Shown: positions 11,942 through 21,245 of the stretch, piece after piece
How the letters are laid out: each line of letters begins with the position of its first letter
How positions within the stretch are numbered: position 1 is the stretch's first letter
DNA from: Micromonospora sp. NBC_01740
Lineage (GTDB): Bacteria > Actinomycetota > Actinomycetes > Mycobacteriales > Micromonosporaceae
Length of the DNA stretch: 64,000 nt
Reading direction: 5' to 3'
NCBI RefSeq assembly: GCF_035920365.1
Contig: NZ_CP109150.1
Location: forward strand, 2,542,001-2,606,000
Position numbers and translations under genes: made by a program
The notes under the pieces: model-generated
What the model was told of the DNA's origin: nothing
The model's database searches: none
Seen by the model: the letters and a program-made list of their open reading frames with translations, nothing else

Positions 11942-12451
11942 GTGACCGAGGAGCTTGTCCGGGTGTACGTGCCGGCGACCGTCCCGATGCTGACCCTCCT
12001 ACGCGGCGCCGGGCTGCCGGTGGCCGCCGCGCACGCAGTGACCCCCACCCTGCGGGAGTGGTACGCCGAGGGCGACGAGGAGGAGCTGGAGTACGTGGCC
12101 TTCACCCGGGCCGCCCAGGACGCGTTGCAGCTGCTCCGGGCCGACCCCGACGCGCCCCGCCGCCGGATCGTCGTCTCGGTCGACCTGCCCGCCTCGGCCG
12201 TGGGCCGGGGCGACGGGGAGCTGGGCTCCAGCGCGGTCGAGCTGAGCGCCCCCGTGCCGGTGGGCGCCGTCGCGGCCGTCCACGTGGACGGCGCCGACGC
12301 GGTCGAGGACGTGTCCGCTGCGGCGGAGGCGGTCACCGAGGCCCTGGCCGGCGACCCGGACGCGCAGTTCACGGTCGACGGCGCCGAGGACCACGAGCTG
12401 GAGTGGTACGACGTCACCGAGCTGGACCTGCTGCTCCGCGCCACTTCCTGA
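11942..12451 (+). CDS. DUF6912 family protein
   Basis: Conserved actinobacterial protein of unknown function (169 residues). It starts [20 protein letters not shown] and has alternating strands and helices with the conserved [16 protein letters not shown] segment and a C-terminal [15 protein letters not shown]. It is acidic and lacks membrane segments or signal peptide, so it should be cytoplasmic. The GTG at 11942 is preceded by a purine-rich GGGGGAGACGACC tract. It is divergent from the HTH gene across about 215 bases. Such proteins are typical of the secA neighbourhood, which is the main support. Confidence 0.75.
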   Translation: MTEELVRVYVPATVPMLTLLRGAGLPVAAAHAVTPTLREWYAEGDEEELEYVAFTRAAQDALQLLRADPDAPRRRIVVSVDLPASAVGRGDGELGSSAVELSAPVPVGAVAAVHVDGADAVEDVSAAAEAVTEALAGDPDAQFTVDGAEDHELEWYDVTELDLLLRATS

Positions 12452-12522
12452 CCTCCCGCGCGCCGCCTGCGCAGCCTGACGGCCGGTGCCGGCGCGGCGG
12501 GGGCGGGGCGGGTGCCGCGAGG

Positions 12523-13674
12523 TCAGCGGGTGGGGGCGGCCTCGACTGGCTCGTCGTCGTCGGCGTGGGCCGGCCCCAGGGTGCGGCCGAAGGCGATCAT
12601 CGCGGTCAGGGCGCCCACGAAGAGCACCCAGATGGCGTTGTCGATCCGGGAGGTGCCCAGCGAGGTCTGGGCCACCGCGTCCGCCTCGCTCAGCGCCCCG
12701 GCCAGGTCGAGCAGGGACCGCCCGCCGACCCGGATGATCACCTCGGCGACGATCAGGAGCAGGCCCGGGCCGGCGCCGGCCAGCAGGTAGGCGGGCCAGC
12801 GGGGCGCGGGCGCCGCCGCGTCGAGCCGGGCGGCCCGGCGGCGGGCCAGGGTCAGGTACCCGAAGGCCAGCAGCCCGGCCACCAGGCCGGCGAGCAGGGA
12901 CTCGGTGCGGGACACCCACTTGGCCGCGCTCAGCAGCGACTCCTGGCCGTCGCCGCCGCCGAACAGGTCGAAGAGCGGGTCGCGGGCCCGACTGAAGGCC
13001 ACCACGAAGATCAGCGTGCCGAGGGCGGCGGCCACCACGGCCCCGACCACGGATCCGCTACGCGCGCCGGCGACGGCCCCGCCGACGGTCGCGGCGGCGG
13101 CGGTGGTGGCGGCGATCACGTTGGTGGTCGCGTTGTCGGCGTACGTCAGGTTGATCGCGAATGCGGCGGCGAGCCCGACGAGCAGGCCGGTGCCGATCGC
13201 CGCCACGAAGCGCAGGGTGACCCGCTCGCTGCCCCGGCGGGCGAGCAGGTCGACACCGAAGAGGGCGAAGCCGGCGCCGGCGACCAGCGCCGCCGAGATC
13301 ACCCCCGGCAGGGCGAACGCGGAGAGGCTGATGGCGGTGAGCCCGGCCGCCGCGGAGCTGATCACCTCGCGGGTCGACCAGAGCATCGCGGCCAGCCACC
13401 CGAGCGCCAGGAGCGCCAGCACCGGCGCACCGGGTGCGAGCGGCAGCGCCGTCCCGCCCCGCGGGTCGACGGAGGGTCCGGCCCCGGTCGCGTCGGTCTC
13501 GTCCACCGGTGCGGTGCCGGCGGCGTCCTGCGCTTCGGCGGCGGTGTTCCCGGCGGCGTCCGTCGTGGCGGCGGCGGTGGCCCCGATGGCGTCCGTCGTC
13601 TCGGGAACCTCGTCGGCGGCCGGCGCCGACCGGTCCGACTCCGCGGCTGCGGAGCTGCCGGGCTGCTTGGTCAT
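12523..13674 (-). CDS. Conserved multi-pass membrane protein
   Basis: A 383-residue integral membrane protein of unknown function. Residues 1-85 are a cytoplasm-like low-complexity tail rich in Ala, Asp, Glu and Thr. About eight hydrophobic segments follow from about residue 85, several Gly/Ala-rich (for example TVGGAVAGARSGSVVGAVVA), and the C-terminus is short and acidic. No transporter or enzyme signature is recognisable. The ATG at 13674 is used because the open frame continues upstream only as antisense to pruA. It faces the DUF6912 gene with 71 bases between the stops. Confidence 0.75.
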   Translation of the reverse strand: MTKQPGSSAAAESDRSAPAADEVPETTDAIGATAAATTDAAGNTAAEAQDAAGTAPVDETDATGAGPSVDPRGGTALPLAPGAPVLALLALGWLAAMLWSTREVISSAAAGLTAISLSAFALPGVISAALVAGAGFALFGVDLLARRGSERVTLRFVAAIGTGLLVGLAAAFAINLTYADNATTNVIAATTAAAATVGGAVAGARSGSVVGAVVAAALGTLIFVVAFSRARDPLFDLFGGGDGQESLLSAAKWVSRTESLLAGLVAGLLAFGYLTLARRRAARLDAAAPAPRWPAYLLAGAGPGLLLIVAEVIIRVGGRSLLDLAGALSEADAVAQTSLGTSRIDNAIWVLFVGALTAMIAFGRTLGPAHADDDEPVEAAPTR

Positions 13675-13926
13675 CGTCTTCCCTCCGACGGACGCCCGGC
13701 CCCGGTGGGCCGGCAGTTCACCGGCCACCCAGCGTACGCGTCCACCACGCCCGCCCCCGTCGCCCGCCCCGCGCGGGGTGGGAGGGCCGAGGGTGGGGCG
13801 TGAAAGAATCGGGGAGAGGTCCCGCTGCCGTGACCGGTCAACCCGGCACGGCGTTCGGCGCCGGTCACCCGGCCGGTGCCCGCGGGTCCGGTTTCGCCAC
13901 CGCTGTCGAGATCGCCAGGAGCCTTG

Positions 13927-15555
13927 ATGGACGCTGTGTTCTCCGTACCCGAGCCGCGCAACGAGCCGGTCCGCAACTACGAGCCGGGCAGTGCCGACCG
14001 GGAACGGCTCCAGCGGCGGCTGACCGAGCTGGCCGCCGAGCGGATCGACCTGCCGATGACCATCGCCGGTGAGCAGCGGATGGCCGGCGGCGAGTCGATC
14101 GACGTCGTGCAGCCGCACAGGCACGCGCACGTGCTCGGCGTCACCGCACACGCCACCCACGACGACGCCCGCGCCGCCGTGAAGGCCGCCAAGGACGCCG
14201 CCGGAATGTGGCGGGCCCTGCCGTTCGAGGAGCGGGCCGCGATCTTCCTGCGCGCCGCCGAGCTGCTCGCCGGCCCGTGGCGCGACACGCTGAACGCGGC
14301 CACCATGCTCGGCCAGTCGAAGACCGTCATCCAGGCCGAGATCGACGCGGCCTGCGAGTTCATCGACTTCCTCCGGTTCAACGTGCACTTCGCCCGGGAG
14401 CTGCTCGAGGCGCAGCCGATGTCGTCGCCGGGGGTGTGGAACCGCTTCGACCACCGCCCGCTGGAGGGCTTCGTCTACGCGGTCACCCCGTTCAACTTCA
14501 CCGCCATCGCCGGCAACCTGCCCTCGGCGCCGGCTCTGCTGGGCAACACCGTGGTCTGGAAGCCGGGCCCGACGCAGCAGTTCGCCGCGCACTTCACCAT
14601 GCGGCTGTTCGAGGCGGCCGGCCTGCCCCCCGGCGTGATCAACATGGTCACCGGGCGCGGCGAGGAGGTCTCCGACGTGGTGCTCGCCGACCCGGACCTG
14701 GCCGGCATCCACTTCACCGGCTCCACGAAGGTCTTCCAGCACCTGTGGCGGACCGTCGGCGAGAACATCTCCCGCTACCGGGGCTACCCCCGGCTGGTCG
14801 GCGAGACCGGCGGCAAGGACTTCGTCGTCGCGCACACCAGCGCCGACGTCGACGCCCTGCACACCGCCCTGATCCGCGGCGCCTTCGAGTACCAGGGCCA
14901 GAAGTGCTCGGCGGCGTCCCGGGCGTACGTCCCGCGGTCGCTGTGGGAGGGCGGGCTGCGCGACCGGCTGGCCGCCACCGCGGAGTCCCTCACCTACGGC
15001 GACGTCACCGACTTCGGCAACTTCGGCGGCGCCGTGATCGACGCCAAGGCGTTCGACCGGCACCGCGCCGCGCTGGAGCTGATCTCCGGCGACGACGCCT
15101 GCCGGGTCCTCGCCGGCGGCACCGCCGACGACTCCGTCGGCTGGTTCGTCCGGCCCACGCTGTTCGAGTGCACCGACGCGGCGCACGAGACGTTCACCAC
15201 CGAGTACTTCGGGCCGATCCTCGGCGTGCACGTCTTCGACGACGGCTGCTTCGACGACGTGGTCAACCAGGCCGAGTCGATCGCGCCGTACGCCCTGACC
15301 GGGTCGATCTTCGCGACGGACCGCCGGGTGGTCGACGCGGTCGCCGAGAAGATGCGGTACGCCGCCGGCAACTTCTACATCAACGACAAGCCGACCGGCG
15401 CGGTGGTCGGGCAGCAGCCCTTCGGCGGCGCCCGGGCCAGCGGCACCAACGACAAGGCCGGCTCCTGGCACAACCTCGTCCGGTGGATGTCGCCCCGGAC
15501 GATCAAGGAGACCTTCGTCGCGCCGACCGACCACACCTACCCTCACATGGGCTGA
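13927..15555 (+). CDS. pruA: Delta-1-pyrroline-5-carboxylate dehydrogenase
   Basis: Oxidises pyrroline-5-carboxylate/glutamate semialdehyde to glutamate with NAD+, the second step of proline catabolism. The 542-residue ALDH4-type protein starts MDAVFSVPEPRNEPVRNYEPGS, has the NAD-binding VTPFNFTAIAGNLPSAPALLGN region, the catalytic Glu in GETGGKDF and the catalytic Cys in YQGQKCSAASRAYVP. It ends with the family KETFVAPTDHTYPHMG. Proline dehydrogenase (putB) is not adjacent in the window, so the pathway is split here. ATG start; the MarR/PutR-type regulator sometimes found nearby is also absent. Confidence 0.95.
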   Translation: MDAVFSVPEPRNEPVRNYEPGSADRERLQRRLTELAAERIDLPMTIAGEQRMAGGESIDVVQPHRHAHVLGVTAHATHDDARAAVKAAKDAAGMWRALPFEERAAIFLRAAELLAGPWRDTLNAATMLGQSKTVIQAEIDAACEFIDFLRFNVHFARELLEAQPMSSPGVWNRFDHRPLEGFVYAVTPFNFTAIAGNLPSAPALLGNTVVWKPGPTQQFAAHFTMRLFEAAGLPPGVINMVTGRGEEVSDVVLADPDLAGIHFTGSTKVFQHLWRTVGENISRYRGYPRLVGETGGKDFVVAHTSADVDALHTALIRGAFEYQGQKCSAASRAYVPRSLWEGGLRDRLAATAESLTYGDVTDFGNFGGAVIDAKAFDRHRAALELISGDDACRVLAGGTADDSVGWFVRPTLFECTDAAHETFTTEYFGPILGVHVFDDGCFDDVVNQAESIAPYALTGSIFATDRRVVDAVAEKMRYAAGNFYINDKPTGAVVGQQPFGGARASGTNDKAGSWHNLVRWMSPRTIKETFVAPTDHTYPHMG

Positions 15556-15557
15556 GG

Positions 15558-15612
15558 TGCAGGGAAGGGCCCCTTCCGCGCGCCTCGCGTACCGGAAGGG
15601 GCCCTTCCTTGC
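15558..15612 (+). terminator. Double-palindrome hairpin between pruA and kynA
   Basis: A 19-bp stem with one G-U pair and a 16-base loop. Each arm contains GGAAGGGCCCCTTCC or its complement, which is itself nearly palindromic, so either one long or two short hairpins can form. It starts a few bases after the pruA stop and lies about 40 bases before the kynA start. It probably terminates pruA transcription and insulates kynA. Confidence 0.6.
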
Positions 15613-15639
15613 CGGCGGGCGGGGGTGGGTCGGCGGCGG

Positions 15640-15645
15640 TACCGT
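15640..15645 (+). promoter_or_regulatory. -10 element of a leaderless kynA transcript
   Basis: TACCGT ends 7 bases before the GTG start, leaving no space for a Shine-Dalgarno site. This matches the TAnnnT-(6-8 nt)-start arrangement of leaderless actinobacterial genes. No clear -35 was seen. Confidence 0.4.
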
Positions 15646-15652
15646 GGCCGCT

Positions 15653-16456
15653 GTGACCCACCCCACCCCCGCGCAGGATCCCCACTTCGGCGAGCAGGGT
15701 GGCCTGCTCACCTACACCGACTATCTGCGGCTGGCCGACCTGCTGGCCGCCCAGGTGCCGGAGTCCGACCCGGCCTCCCACGACGAGCTGCTCTTCATCA
15801 CCATCCACCAGGTCTACGAGCTGTGGTTCAAGCTGCTGCTCTCCGAGCTGACCGACGCCCGGGACCGGATGCTGGACGGCGAGACCTACCTGCCCCGGGT
15901 GCGGCTGGAGCGCTGCCACGTGGTGGAACGGGTCCTGATCGGTCAGGTCGACGTGATCGACACGATGACCCCGCAGGACTTCCTGGCCTTCCGCACCAAG
16001 CTCGCCCCGGCCTCGGGCTTCCAGTCCGCCCAGTTCCGGGAGATCGAGTTCCTCTCCGGCCTGAAGGACCCCGACTACCTGCGCCGCTTCCGAGGCCTGC
16101 CCGACGTCGAGCGGGAGCGCCTGGAGCGGCGGCTGGCCGAGCCGAGCCTCTGGGACGGCTTCCTGGCCGTGCTCGGCCGGGCCGGTTTCGACGTCACCGA
16201 GGATGAGTCCCGCTTCGCGGCGTACGCCACCATCGCCGGGGACCGGGAGCGGTTCGGGCCGCTGTGGGACCTCGCTGAGGCGCTGGTCGCCCACGACCAG
16301 GCGTTCTCGCTGTGGCGGGCCCGGCACGTGCTCATGGCCGAGCGGCAGATCGGCACGAAGCCCGGCACCGGGGGCTCGGCCGGTGGGGCATACCTGCGCT
16401 CCCGGGTGGAGACCCGGTTCTACCCGGAGCTGTGGGAGCTGCGTAGCCGACTGTGA
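15653..16456 (+). CDS. kynA: Tryptophan 2,3-dioxygenase
   Basis: Heme dioxygenase that opens the indole ring of L-tryptophan to N-formylkynurenine, the first step of the kynurenine route to anthranilate or NAD, and a supplier of kynurenine to some actinomycete antibiotics. The 267-residue product has LTYTDYLRLADLLAAQ, the substrate-side HQVYELWFKLLL segment, SGFQSAQFREIE and the heme-ligand region RARHVLMAERQIGTKPGTGGSAG. The GTG at 15653 is chosen; another in-frame GTG lies 9 bases upstream. Kynureninase and formamidase genes usually accompany kynA but are absent here, so it stands alone. Confidence 0.93.
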   Translation: MTHPTPAQDPHFGEQGGLLTYTDYLRLADLLAAQVPESDPASHDELLFITIHQVYELWFKLLLSELTDARDRMLDGETYLPRVRLERCHVVERVLIGQVDVIDTMTPQDFLAFRTKLAPASGFQSAQFREIEFLSGLKDPDYLRRFRGLPDVERERLERRLAEPSLWDGFLAVLGRAGFDVTEDESRFAAYATIAGDRERFGPLWDLAEALVAHDQAFSLWRARHVLMAERQIGTKPGTGGSAGGAYLRSRVETRFYPELWELRSRL

Positions 16457-16573
16457 CCGTTCCGCGCCTCCCTGGCGGACTGTCTCGCGCCGACAGTGCA
16501 CATAGGAACCCGACCGGGTGGCGAAAATGCCAAATCCTGGACGCCGCGTCGGCAAAGTGGCAGCGTGAGGGGC

Positions 16574-17089
16574 ATGGCGGATTCCGGAGTCAACCCCACG
16601 GCGGCGGCCCTGCTCGGGCTGCTCCACGAGGGCCCCATGACAGGTGGCCAGTTGATGGCCGCCGCCGAGCGCCGACTGGCGCCGTACTGGTCGATGACGC
16701 GTAGTCAGGTCTACCGGGAGCTGCCGGTGCTGGCCGAGCGGGGCCTGGTCCGGATGGGCAAGCCCGGCCCGCGCTCCAGCCAGCCGTACGCGATCACCGC
16801 AGCGGGAAAACGGACATTCTCCCGCTGGCTTGCCGAGGAGCCGGGGCGGGACACCATCCGCAACCCGATCGCCCTGCGGATCGCCTTCGGCGAGCTGCAC
16901 TCGGCCAGCCAGCTCAAGAACCTCCAGGCCGCGGCCAACGACTACCACACCGAGGCCCTGGCCAAGGTCCGGGAGCAGGTCAAGAACGCCAAGAAGGAGG
17001 GCGACGCGTACGACGCCAGCGCGCTGGAGTTCGCCGTCGCCTACCACAAGGCCGCCCTGTCCTGGCTGAAGAGCGCCCCGGTCGCCTGA
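16574..17089 (+). CDS. PadR-family transcriptional regulator
   Basis: A 171-residue regulator with an N-terminal PadR winged HTH: AALLGLLHEGPMTGGQLMAAAERR, SMTRSQVYRELPVLAERGLVRMG and the wing KPGPRSSQPYAITAAGKRTFSRWL. A C-terminal helical dimerisation region follows (about residues 95-165). PadR proteins usually repress a nearby or self promoter. Its target here is unknown; the gene follows kynA by 117 bases on the same strand and precedes the repeat block before prfB. ATG start with an upstream GTGAGGGGC purine tract. A similar N-terminus (VNPTAAALLGLLHEGPMTGG) is common in actinobacterial PadR proteins. Confidence 0.88.
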   Translation: MADSGVNPTAAALLGLLHEGPMTGGQLMAAAERRLAPYWSMTRSQVYRELPVLAERGLVRMGKPGPRSSQPYAITAAGKRTFSRWLAEEPGRDTIRNPIALRIAFGELHSASQLKNLQAAANDYHTEALAKVREQVKNAKKEGDAYDASALEFAVAYHKAALSWLKSAPVA

Positions 17090-17116
17090 CCACAGGGCCT
17101 CCCACCGGGATCTTTT

Positions 17117-17269
17117 GGCTCGTGACTGCGGGGCTCGCAGGCCCGCTCCTCGCACGAGCTGGGTCTTTTTTGGCTCGTGACTGCGGGGCTCGCAAGCTCA
17201 CTCCTCGCACGAGCTGGGTCTTTTTTGGCTCGTGACTGCGGGGCTCGCAAGCTCACTCCTCGCACGAGC
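17117..17269 (+). repeat. 55-bp tandem repeat, about 2.8 copies
   Basis: Three units begin at 17117, 17172 and 17227 with an exact 55-base period. Units 2 and 3 are identical over the shared part; unit 1 differs by a few bases in the middle. Each unit opens with GGCTCGTGACTGCGGGGCTC and closes with CACGAGC, giving a 7-bp inverted repeat around a 43-base core, followed by a short linker with a T6 run. The block fills the space between the PadR gene and prfB and ends 2 bases before the likely prfB -10 element. Confidence 0.9.
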
Positions 17270-17285
17270 AGTACCCTTGTCTGTC

Positions 17286-18407
17286 GTGACCGCTGCCGAT
17301 TACGCCGAACAGCTCAAGGACCTCGACGCCACCCTGCGCAACATCGAGGCGGTGCTCGACATCGACCGGCTGCGCGCGGACAAGGACCGCCTGGAGCAGG
17401 AGGCCTCCGCGCCCGACCTGTGGGACGACCAGGCGAAGGCCCAGGAAGTGACCTCGCAGTTGTCGTACGTCAACAGCGAGATCAGCAAGCTCGGCAGCCT
17501 CCGTTCCGGGCTCGACGACGCCAAGGTGCTGCTGGAGCTGGCCGAGGCGGAGTCCGACCCGGGGGTGCTCACCGAGGTCGAGGCGGAGATCGCCACGCTG
17601 GGCAAGGCCATCGAGGAGATGGAGGTCCGCACCCTGCTCTCCGGCGAGTACGACTCCCGGGAGGCGCTGGTCGCCATCCGGGCCGGCGCCGGCGGCGTGG
17701 ACGCGGCGGACTTCGCCGAGATGCTGCTGCGGATGTACCTGCGCTGGGCGGAGCGGCACGGCTACCCGACGGAGGTCTACGAGACCTCCTACGCCGAGGA
17801 GGCGGGCCTGAAGTCGGCCACCTTCACGGTCAAGGTGCCCTACGCGTACGGCACGCTCAGCGTCGAGTCGGGCACCCACCGGCTGGTGCGGATCAGCCCC
17901 TTCGACAACCAGGGGCGCCGGCAGACCAGCTTCGCCGGTGTCGAGGTGCTGCCGGTGGTCGAGCAGACCGACAGCATCGAGATCCCCGAGAACGAGATGC
18001 GGGTCGACGTCTACCGCTCCTCCGGCCCGGGTGGGCAGAGCGTCAACACCACCGACTCCGCCGTGCGGCTCACACACATCCCGACCGGCATCGTGGTCAC
18101 CTGCCAGAACGAGAAGTCCCAGTTGCAGAACAAGGCGTCCGCGCTGAGGGTGCTCCAGGCCCGGCTGCTGGAGGTCAAGCGCCAGGAGGAGCAGGCGAAG
18201 CTCCAGGGCCTGAAGAAGGACACCACCGGCGCGTGGGGCGACCAGATGCGCTCGTACGTCCTGCACCCGTACCAGATGGTGAAGGATCTCCGGACGGAGC
18301 AGGAGACCGGCAACCCGACCGCGGTCTTCGACGGCGACCTGGACAAGTTCCTCGAGGCGGGCATCCGGTGGCGCAAGCAGCAGCAGCTCGCCGGCGACGC
18401 TGCGTGA
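17286..18407 (+). CDS. prfB: Peptide chain release factor 2
   Basis: Recognises UGA and UAA stop codons and triggers peptide release. The 373-residue product has the anticodon-like SPF motif ([16 protein letters not shown]) and the catalytic GGQ ([10 protein letters not shown]), whose Gln is normally methylated. The frame is continuous: there is no internal UGA near codon 25, so the autoregulatory +1 frameshift of many bacteria is absent, as is usual in high-GC actinobacteria. GTG start at 17286 with TACCCT (17272-17277) just upstream suggests a leaderless mRNA. It is first in a prfB-ftsE-ftsX-smpB-ssrA order that is widely conserved. Confidence 0.96.
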   Translation: MTAADYAEQLKDLDATLRNIEAVLDIDRLRADKDRLEQEASAPDLWDDQAKAQEVTSQLSYVNSEISKLGSLRSGLDDAKVLLELAEAESDPGVLTEVEAEIATLGKAIEEMEVRTLLSGEYDSREALVAIRAGAGGVDAADFAEMLLRMYLRWAERHGYPTEVYETSYAEEAGLKSATFTVKVPYAYGTLSVESGTHRLVRISPFDNQGRRQTSFAGVEVLPVVEQTDSIEIPENEMRVDVYRSSGPGGQSVNTTDSAVRLTHIPTGIVVTCQNEKSQLQNKASALRVLQARLLEVKRQEEQAKLQGLKKDTTGAWGDQMRSYVLHPYQMVKDLRTEQETGNPTAVFDGDLDKFLEAGIRWRKQQQLAGDAA

Positions 18408-18511
18408 TCAACCGTGGGCGGAGCGCGTCGTCGATCTTCCCGGTACGCCCGAATTGGATGACGCGACTCGCAACGGCGGGGCGTGGGGCTTGGCTCCCCG
18501 GTTACACCGCG

Positions 18512-18517
18512 TAGACT
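18512..18517 (+). promoter_or_regulatory. -10 element of a leaderless ftsE transcript
   Basis: TAGACT ends 8 bases before the ftsE GTG, and no Shine-Dalgarno sequence lies between them. Confidence 0.5.
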
Positions 18518-18525
18518 CACGACCC

Positions 18526-19206
18526 GTGATTCAGCTTGAGCAAGTGACGAAGACGTACCCGAAGGCGTCCCGGCCTTCGCTCGACAACGTGTCCGTCTCG
18601 ATCGAGAAGGGCGAGTTCGTCTTCTTCATCGGTCCATCCGGCTCCGGCAAGTCCACCATCATCAAGCTGCTGCTGCACGAGGTCGCGCCCAACAAGGGCC
18701 GGGTCGTCGTCAACAGCAAGGACGTCACGTCGATGCGTTCCTGGAAGCGACCCCACTTCCGGCGTTCCATCGGCTGCGTGTTCCAGGACTTCCGGCTGCT
18801 GCCGAACCGCACCGCGTACGAGAACGTGGCGTTCGCCCTCGAGGTGATCGGCAAGACCAAGGCGGTCGCCCGCCGGGTCGTGCCCGAGGTTCTGGAGCTG
18901 GTCGGACTCGGTGGCAAGGAGCACCGCTACCCGCACGAGCTCTCCGGCGGTGAGCAGCAGCGGGTCGCCGTCGCCCGGGCGTTCGTGAACCGTCCGCTGA
19001 TCCTGCTCGCGGACGAGCCGACCGGAAACCTGGACCCGGACACCTCGATCGAGATCATGCGCCTGCTGGACCGGATCAACCGCACCGGCACGACCGTCGT
19101 GATGGTCACGCACGACTCCAACATCGTGAACCAGATGCGCCGCCGGGTCATCGAGATCGAGAGCGGCCGCATCGTGCGCGACCAGGCCCGCGGCGTCTAC
19201 GGCTGA
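18526..19206 (+). CDS. ftsE: Cell division ATP-binding protein FtsE
   Basis: ABC-type ATPase that pairs with FtsX at the division site and, in actinobacteria, activates peptidoglycan hydrolases of the RipC type from inside. The 226-residue protein has Walker [11 protein letters not shown]-loop [20 protein letters not shown], signature [14 protein letters not shown], Walker [13 protein letters not shown] and the His switch VTHD. The GTG at 18526 gives the typical [22 protein letters not shown] start; upstream in-frame codons lack family similarity. ftsX follows after 65 bases. Confidence 0.97.
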   Translation: MIQLEQVTKTYPKASRPSLDNVSVSIEKGEFVFFIGPSGSGKSTIIKLLLHEVAPNKGRVVVNSKDVTSMRSWKRPHFRRSIGCVFQDFRLLPNRTAYENVAFALEVIGKTKAVARRVVPEVLELVGLGGKEHRYPHELSGGEQQRVAVARAFVNRPLILLADEPTGNLDPDTSIEIMRLLDRINRTGTTVVMVTHDSNIVNQMRRRVIEIESGRIVRDQARGVYG

Positions 19207-19271
19207 GTCGACGCCACCCCTGCGCAGCCTGACGACGAACACCTCATGCCGGAGACCCGGAGGAAATCCCG

Positions 19272-20147
19272 ATGCGCGTGAAATACGTCCTGTCCGAGGT
19301 ACTGGTCGGACTGTGGCGCAACGTGACCATGACCATCGCGATGATCATCACGATGGCGGTCTCGCTGACCATGCTCGGCGCCAGCGGTCTCATGTACCGC
19401 CAGGTCGACGACATGAAGGACCTCTACTACAAGAACATCCAGGTCTCGATCTTCCTGACACAGGAGGTGACCCCCGAGCAGCGTGAGTCCCTGGACGCGA
19501 AGCTGAAGGCCGACTCGCTGGTCAAGGAGGTCATCTTCGTCAACAAGGAGGAGGCGTACAAGCGCTTCCAGGAGATGTTCCAGGACGCTCCCGACCTGCT
19601 CAGCGCGGTCAAGGCGGACAGCCTGCCCGAGTCGTACCGGCTCACGCTGAACAATCCCGAGCAGTACAAGAACATCTACGACCAGTACAAGGACACCGAG
19701 GGCGTCGACGAGATCGTCGACCAGAGTCGCCTGCTGGACAAGATCTTCGACATCCTCACCGCGATCCAGAACATCGCCCTGGCCGCCGCGATCGTGATGG
19801 CCGTCGCCGCGCTGCTCCTGGTCGCCAACACGATCCAGGTGGCCGCGTACAGCAAGCGGCGTGAGGTCGCGGTCATGAAACTGGTCGGCGCGTCGAACTG
19901 GTTCATCCAGGCGCCGTTCGTGCTGGAGGCCGTGGTCGCCGGCCTGATCGGCTCGTTGCTGGGCCTGGTGGCCCTCATCGCGGCCAAGTACCTACTCTTC
20001 GACGGGTCGCTCCAGGCGCTGCAGGGCCTGCTCTCCCCGATCGGCTGGGGCGACATCCTGTTCATGTTCCCGCTGATGGCCGGCGTCGGCGGCCTGGTCA
20101 GCGCGGTCACCGCCTGGGTCACCCTCCGCTTCTACCTGCGGGTCTGA
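19272..20147 (+). CDS. ftsX: Cell division membrane protein FtsX
   Basis: Membrane partner of FtsE. The 291-residue protein has a first membrane helix near residues 20-42, a large extracytoplasmic domain (about 43-165) that contacts cell-wall hydrolases in mycobacteria, and three further helices in the C-terminal FtsX domain (around 172-196, 220-245 and 265-288). The motif AYSKRREVAVMKLVGASNWFIQAPF is the conserved cytoplasmic loop. The ATG has a strong GGAGGA site 7 bases upstream. A 16-bp hairpin follows the stop. Confidence 0.96.
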   Translation: MRVKYVLSEVLVGLWRNVTMTIAMIITMAVSLTMLGASGLMYRQVDDMKDLYYKNIQVSIFLTQEVTPEQRESLDAKLKADSLVKEVIFVNKEEAYKRFQEMFQDAPDLLSAVKADSLPESYRLTLNNPEQYKNIYDQYKDTEGVDEIVDQSRLLDKIFDILTAIQNIALAAAIVMAVAALLLVANTIQVAAYSKRREVAVMKLVGASNWFIQAPFVLEAVVAGLIGSLLGLVALIAAKYLLFDGSLQALQGLLSPIGWGDILFMFPLMAGVGGLVSAVTAWVTLRFYLRV

Positions 20148-20165
20148 CGCCCGTACGGCTCGACG

Positions 20166-20207
20166 ACGGCCCTTCTGCGCCAGGAACAAACGGCGCGGGA
20201 GGGCCGT
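20166..20207 (+). terminator. Hairpin after ftsX
   Basis: 16-bp imperfect stem (ACGGCCCTTCTGCGCC with GGCGCGGGAGGGCCGT) and a 10-base A-rich loop, 18 bases past the ftsX stop. It separates ftsEX from smpB. Confidence 0.55.
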
Positions 20208-20282
20208 TGCCGTTCGGGTAGCATGATCTCCGCCCCGCGGCCGGTCACGTCCGGCGCGGATCACCGGAAGGGGGTGGCGCCG

Positions 20283-20762
20283 ATGCCACGGGAAAAGGGA
20301 CGCAAGGTCGTCGCCTCCAACAAGAAGGCCCGGCACGACTACGCGATCCTCGACACCTACGAGGCGGGCATGGCGTTGACCGGCACGGAGGTCAAGTCAC
20401 TGCGGGCCGGGCGTGCGTCGCTGGTCGACGCGTTCGCGCAGGAGCGCAACGGCGAGCTCTACCTGCACGGGATGCACATTCCCGAGTACACGCAGGGCAC
20501 CTGGACCAACCACGAGCCCCGGCGGACCCGTAAGCTGCTGCTCAACCGGCTGGAGATCGACCGGCTGATCGGCAAGACCCGCGAGGGCGGCCTGACCATG
20601 GTGCCGTTGCAGGTCTACTTCTCCGACGGCTGGGCCAAGGTGGAGATCGCCCTGGCGAAGGGCAAGAAGTCGTACGACAAGCGGCAGGACCTCGCCAAGC
20701 GGGACGCGGACCGGGAGATCGCCCGGGTCGCCGGCCGGCGTGGCAAGGGCATGGATGACTGA
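20283..20762 (+). CDS. smpB: SsrA-binding protein SmpB
   Basis: Binds tmRNA and brings it to stalled ribosomes for trans-translation. The 159-residue protein starts [20 protein letters not shown] and contains the OB-fold signatures [25 protein letters not shown] and [16 protein letters not shown], with the C-terminal basic tail [21 protein letters not shown] that enters the decoding centre. ATG start with an upstream GGAAGGGGG site. The tmRNA gene begins 104 bases downstream, the usual pairing. Confidence 0.97.
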   Translation: MPREKGRKVVASNKKARHDYAILDTYEAGMALTGTEVKSLRAGRASLVDAFAQERNGELYLHGMHIPEYTQGTWTNHEPRRTRKLLLNRLEIDRLIGKTREGGLTMVPLQVYFSDGWAKVEIALAKGKKSYDKRQDLAKRDADREIARVAGRRGKGMDD

Positions 20763-20866
20763 GGTGTCCGTCCTGTCCGGTTCGGCGCGCCCGCCGGGGG
20801 CTCGGGATGAAACCCGTTGCGGCAGGCGTTACGCTTGTCAGTGCCGCCACATCGGCGGCCTGTCGA

Positions 20867-21242
20867 GGGGGTGACTGGTTTCGACTTCGTACGCAGCGAC
20901 AGGGGAAGCGAGCCGAGGAAGCCGACGTCGTCTCGAGAATCGGTCGTCGGAAACCAATAAGCGCCAAGAACAATCGCGCTGACTTCGCTCTCGCCGCCTG
21001 AGGCGAGTAGTGAGTCTGTCGGCCTGGGAGCGCCTTCGACCCAGTTAGCCGGCATCAGCTAGAAGGCTGGCCAATCGGACCCGGTCGCGGGGTCCGTGCG
21101 GCGAGATCAATCAGCGACTGGGCCCGTCACACCAACTTGCTCGCGTGAGCGGTGGGGCCGAGTAGAGGCACAGCGAGCTGCGCTCGGAGAAGCCCTGACA
21201 AACCGGCGAAGGACCCGGGTTCGATTCCCGGCACCTCCACCA
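20867..21242 (+). ncRNA. ssrA: Transfer-messenger RNA
   Basis: One-piece tmRNA of 376 bases. The 5' end GGGGGTGACTGGTTTCGACT pairs with the 3' end CACCTCC (7-bp acceptor stem with one G-U), followed by discriminator A and an encoded CCA at 21240-21242. The T arm GGGTTCGATTCCC is intact. The tag reading frame runs from the GCC resume codon at 20963 to TGA at 20999-21001 and encodes AKNNRADFALAA, ending in the ALAA signal for proteolysis. The position directly after smpB supports the call. Confidence 0.98.
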
Positions 21243-21245
21243 CCA

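Noticed and set aside
12523..15711. A much longer membrane protein starting upstream of 13674 on the minus strand.
   Set aside because: The extension is antisense to pruA and its translation has no hydrophobic or domain character.
17117..17269. A CRISPR array.
   Set aside because: The 43-base repeats are separated by a constant 12-base linker, not by variable spacers, and no cas genes are present. The nearby RecB-like nuclease at 44.1 kb is too far away and has no cas context.
17286..17400. A programmed +1 frameshift in prfB.
   Set aside because: The reading frame is continuous from the GTG start, with no internal UGA near codon 25.
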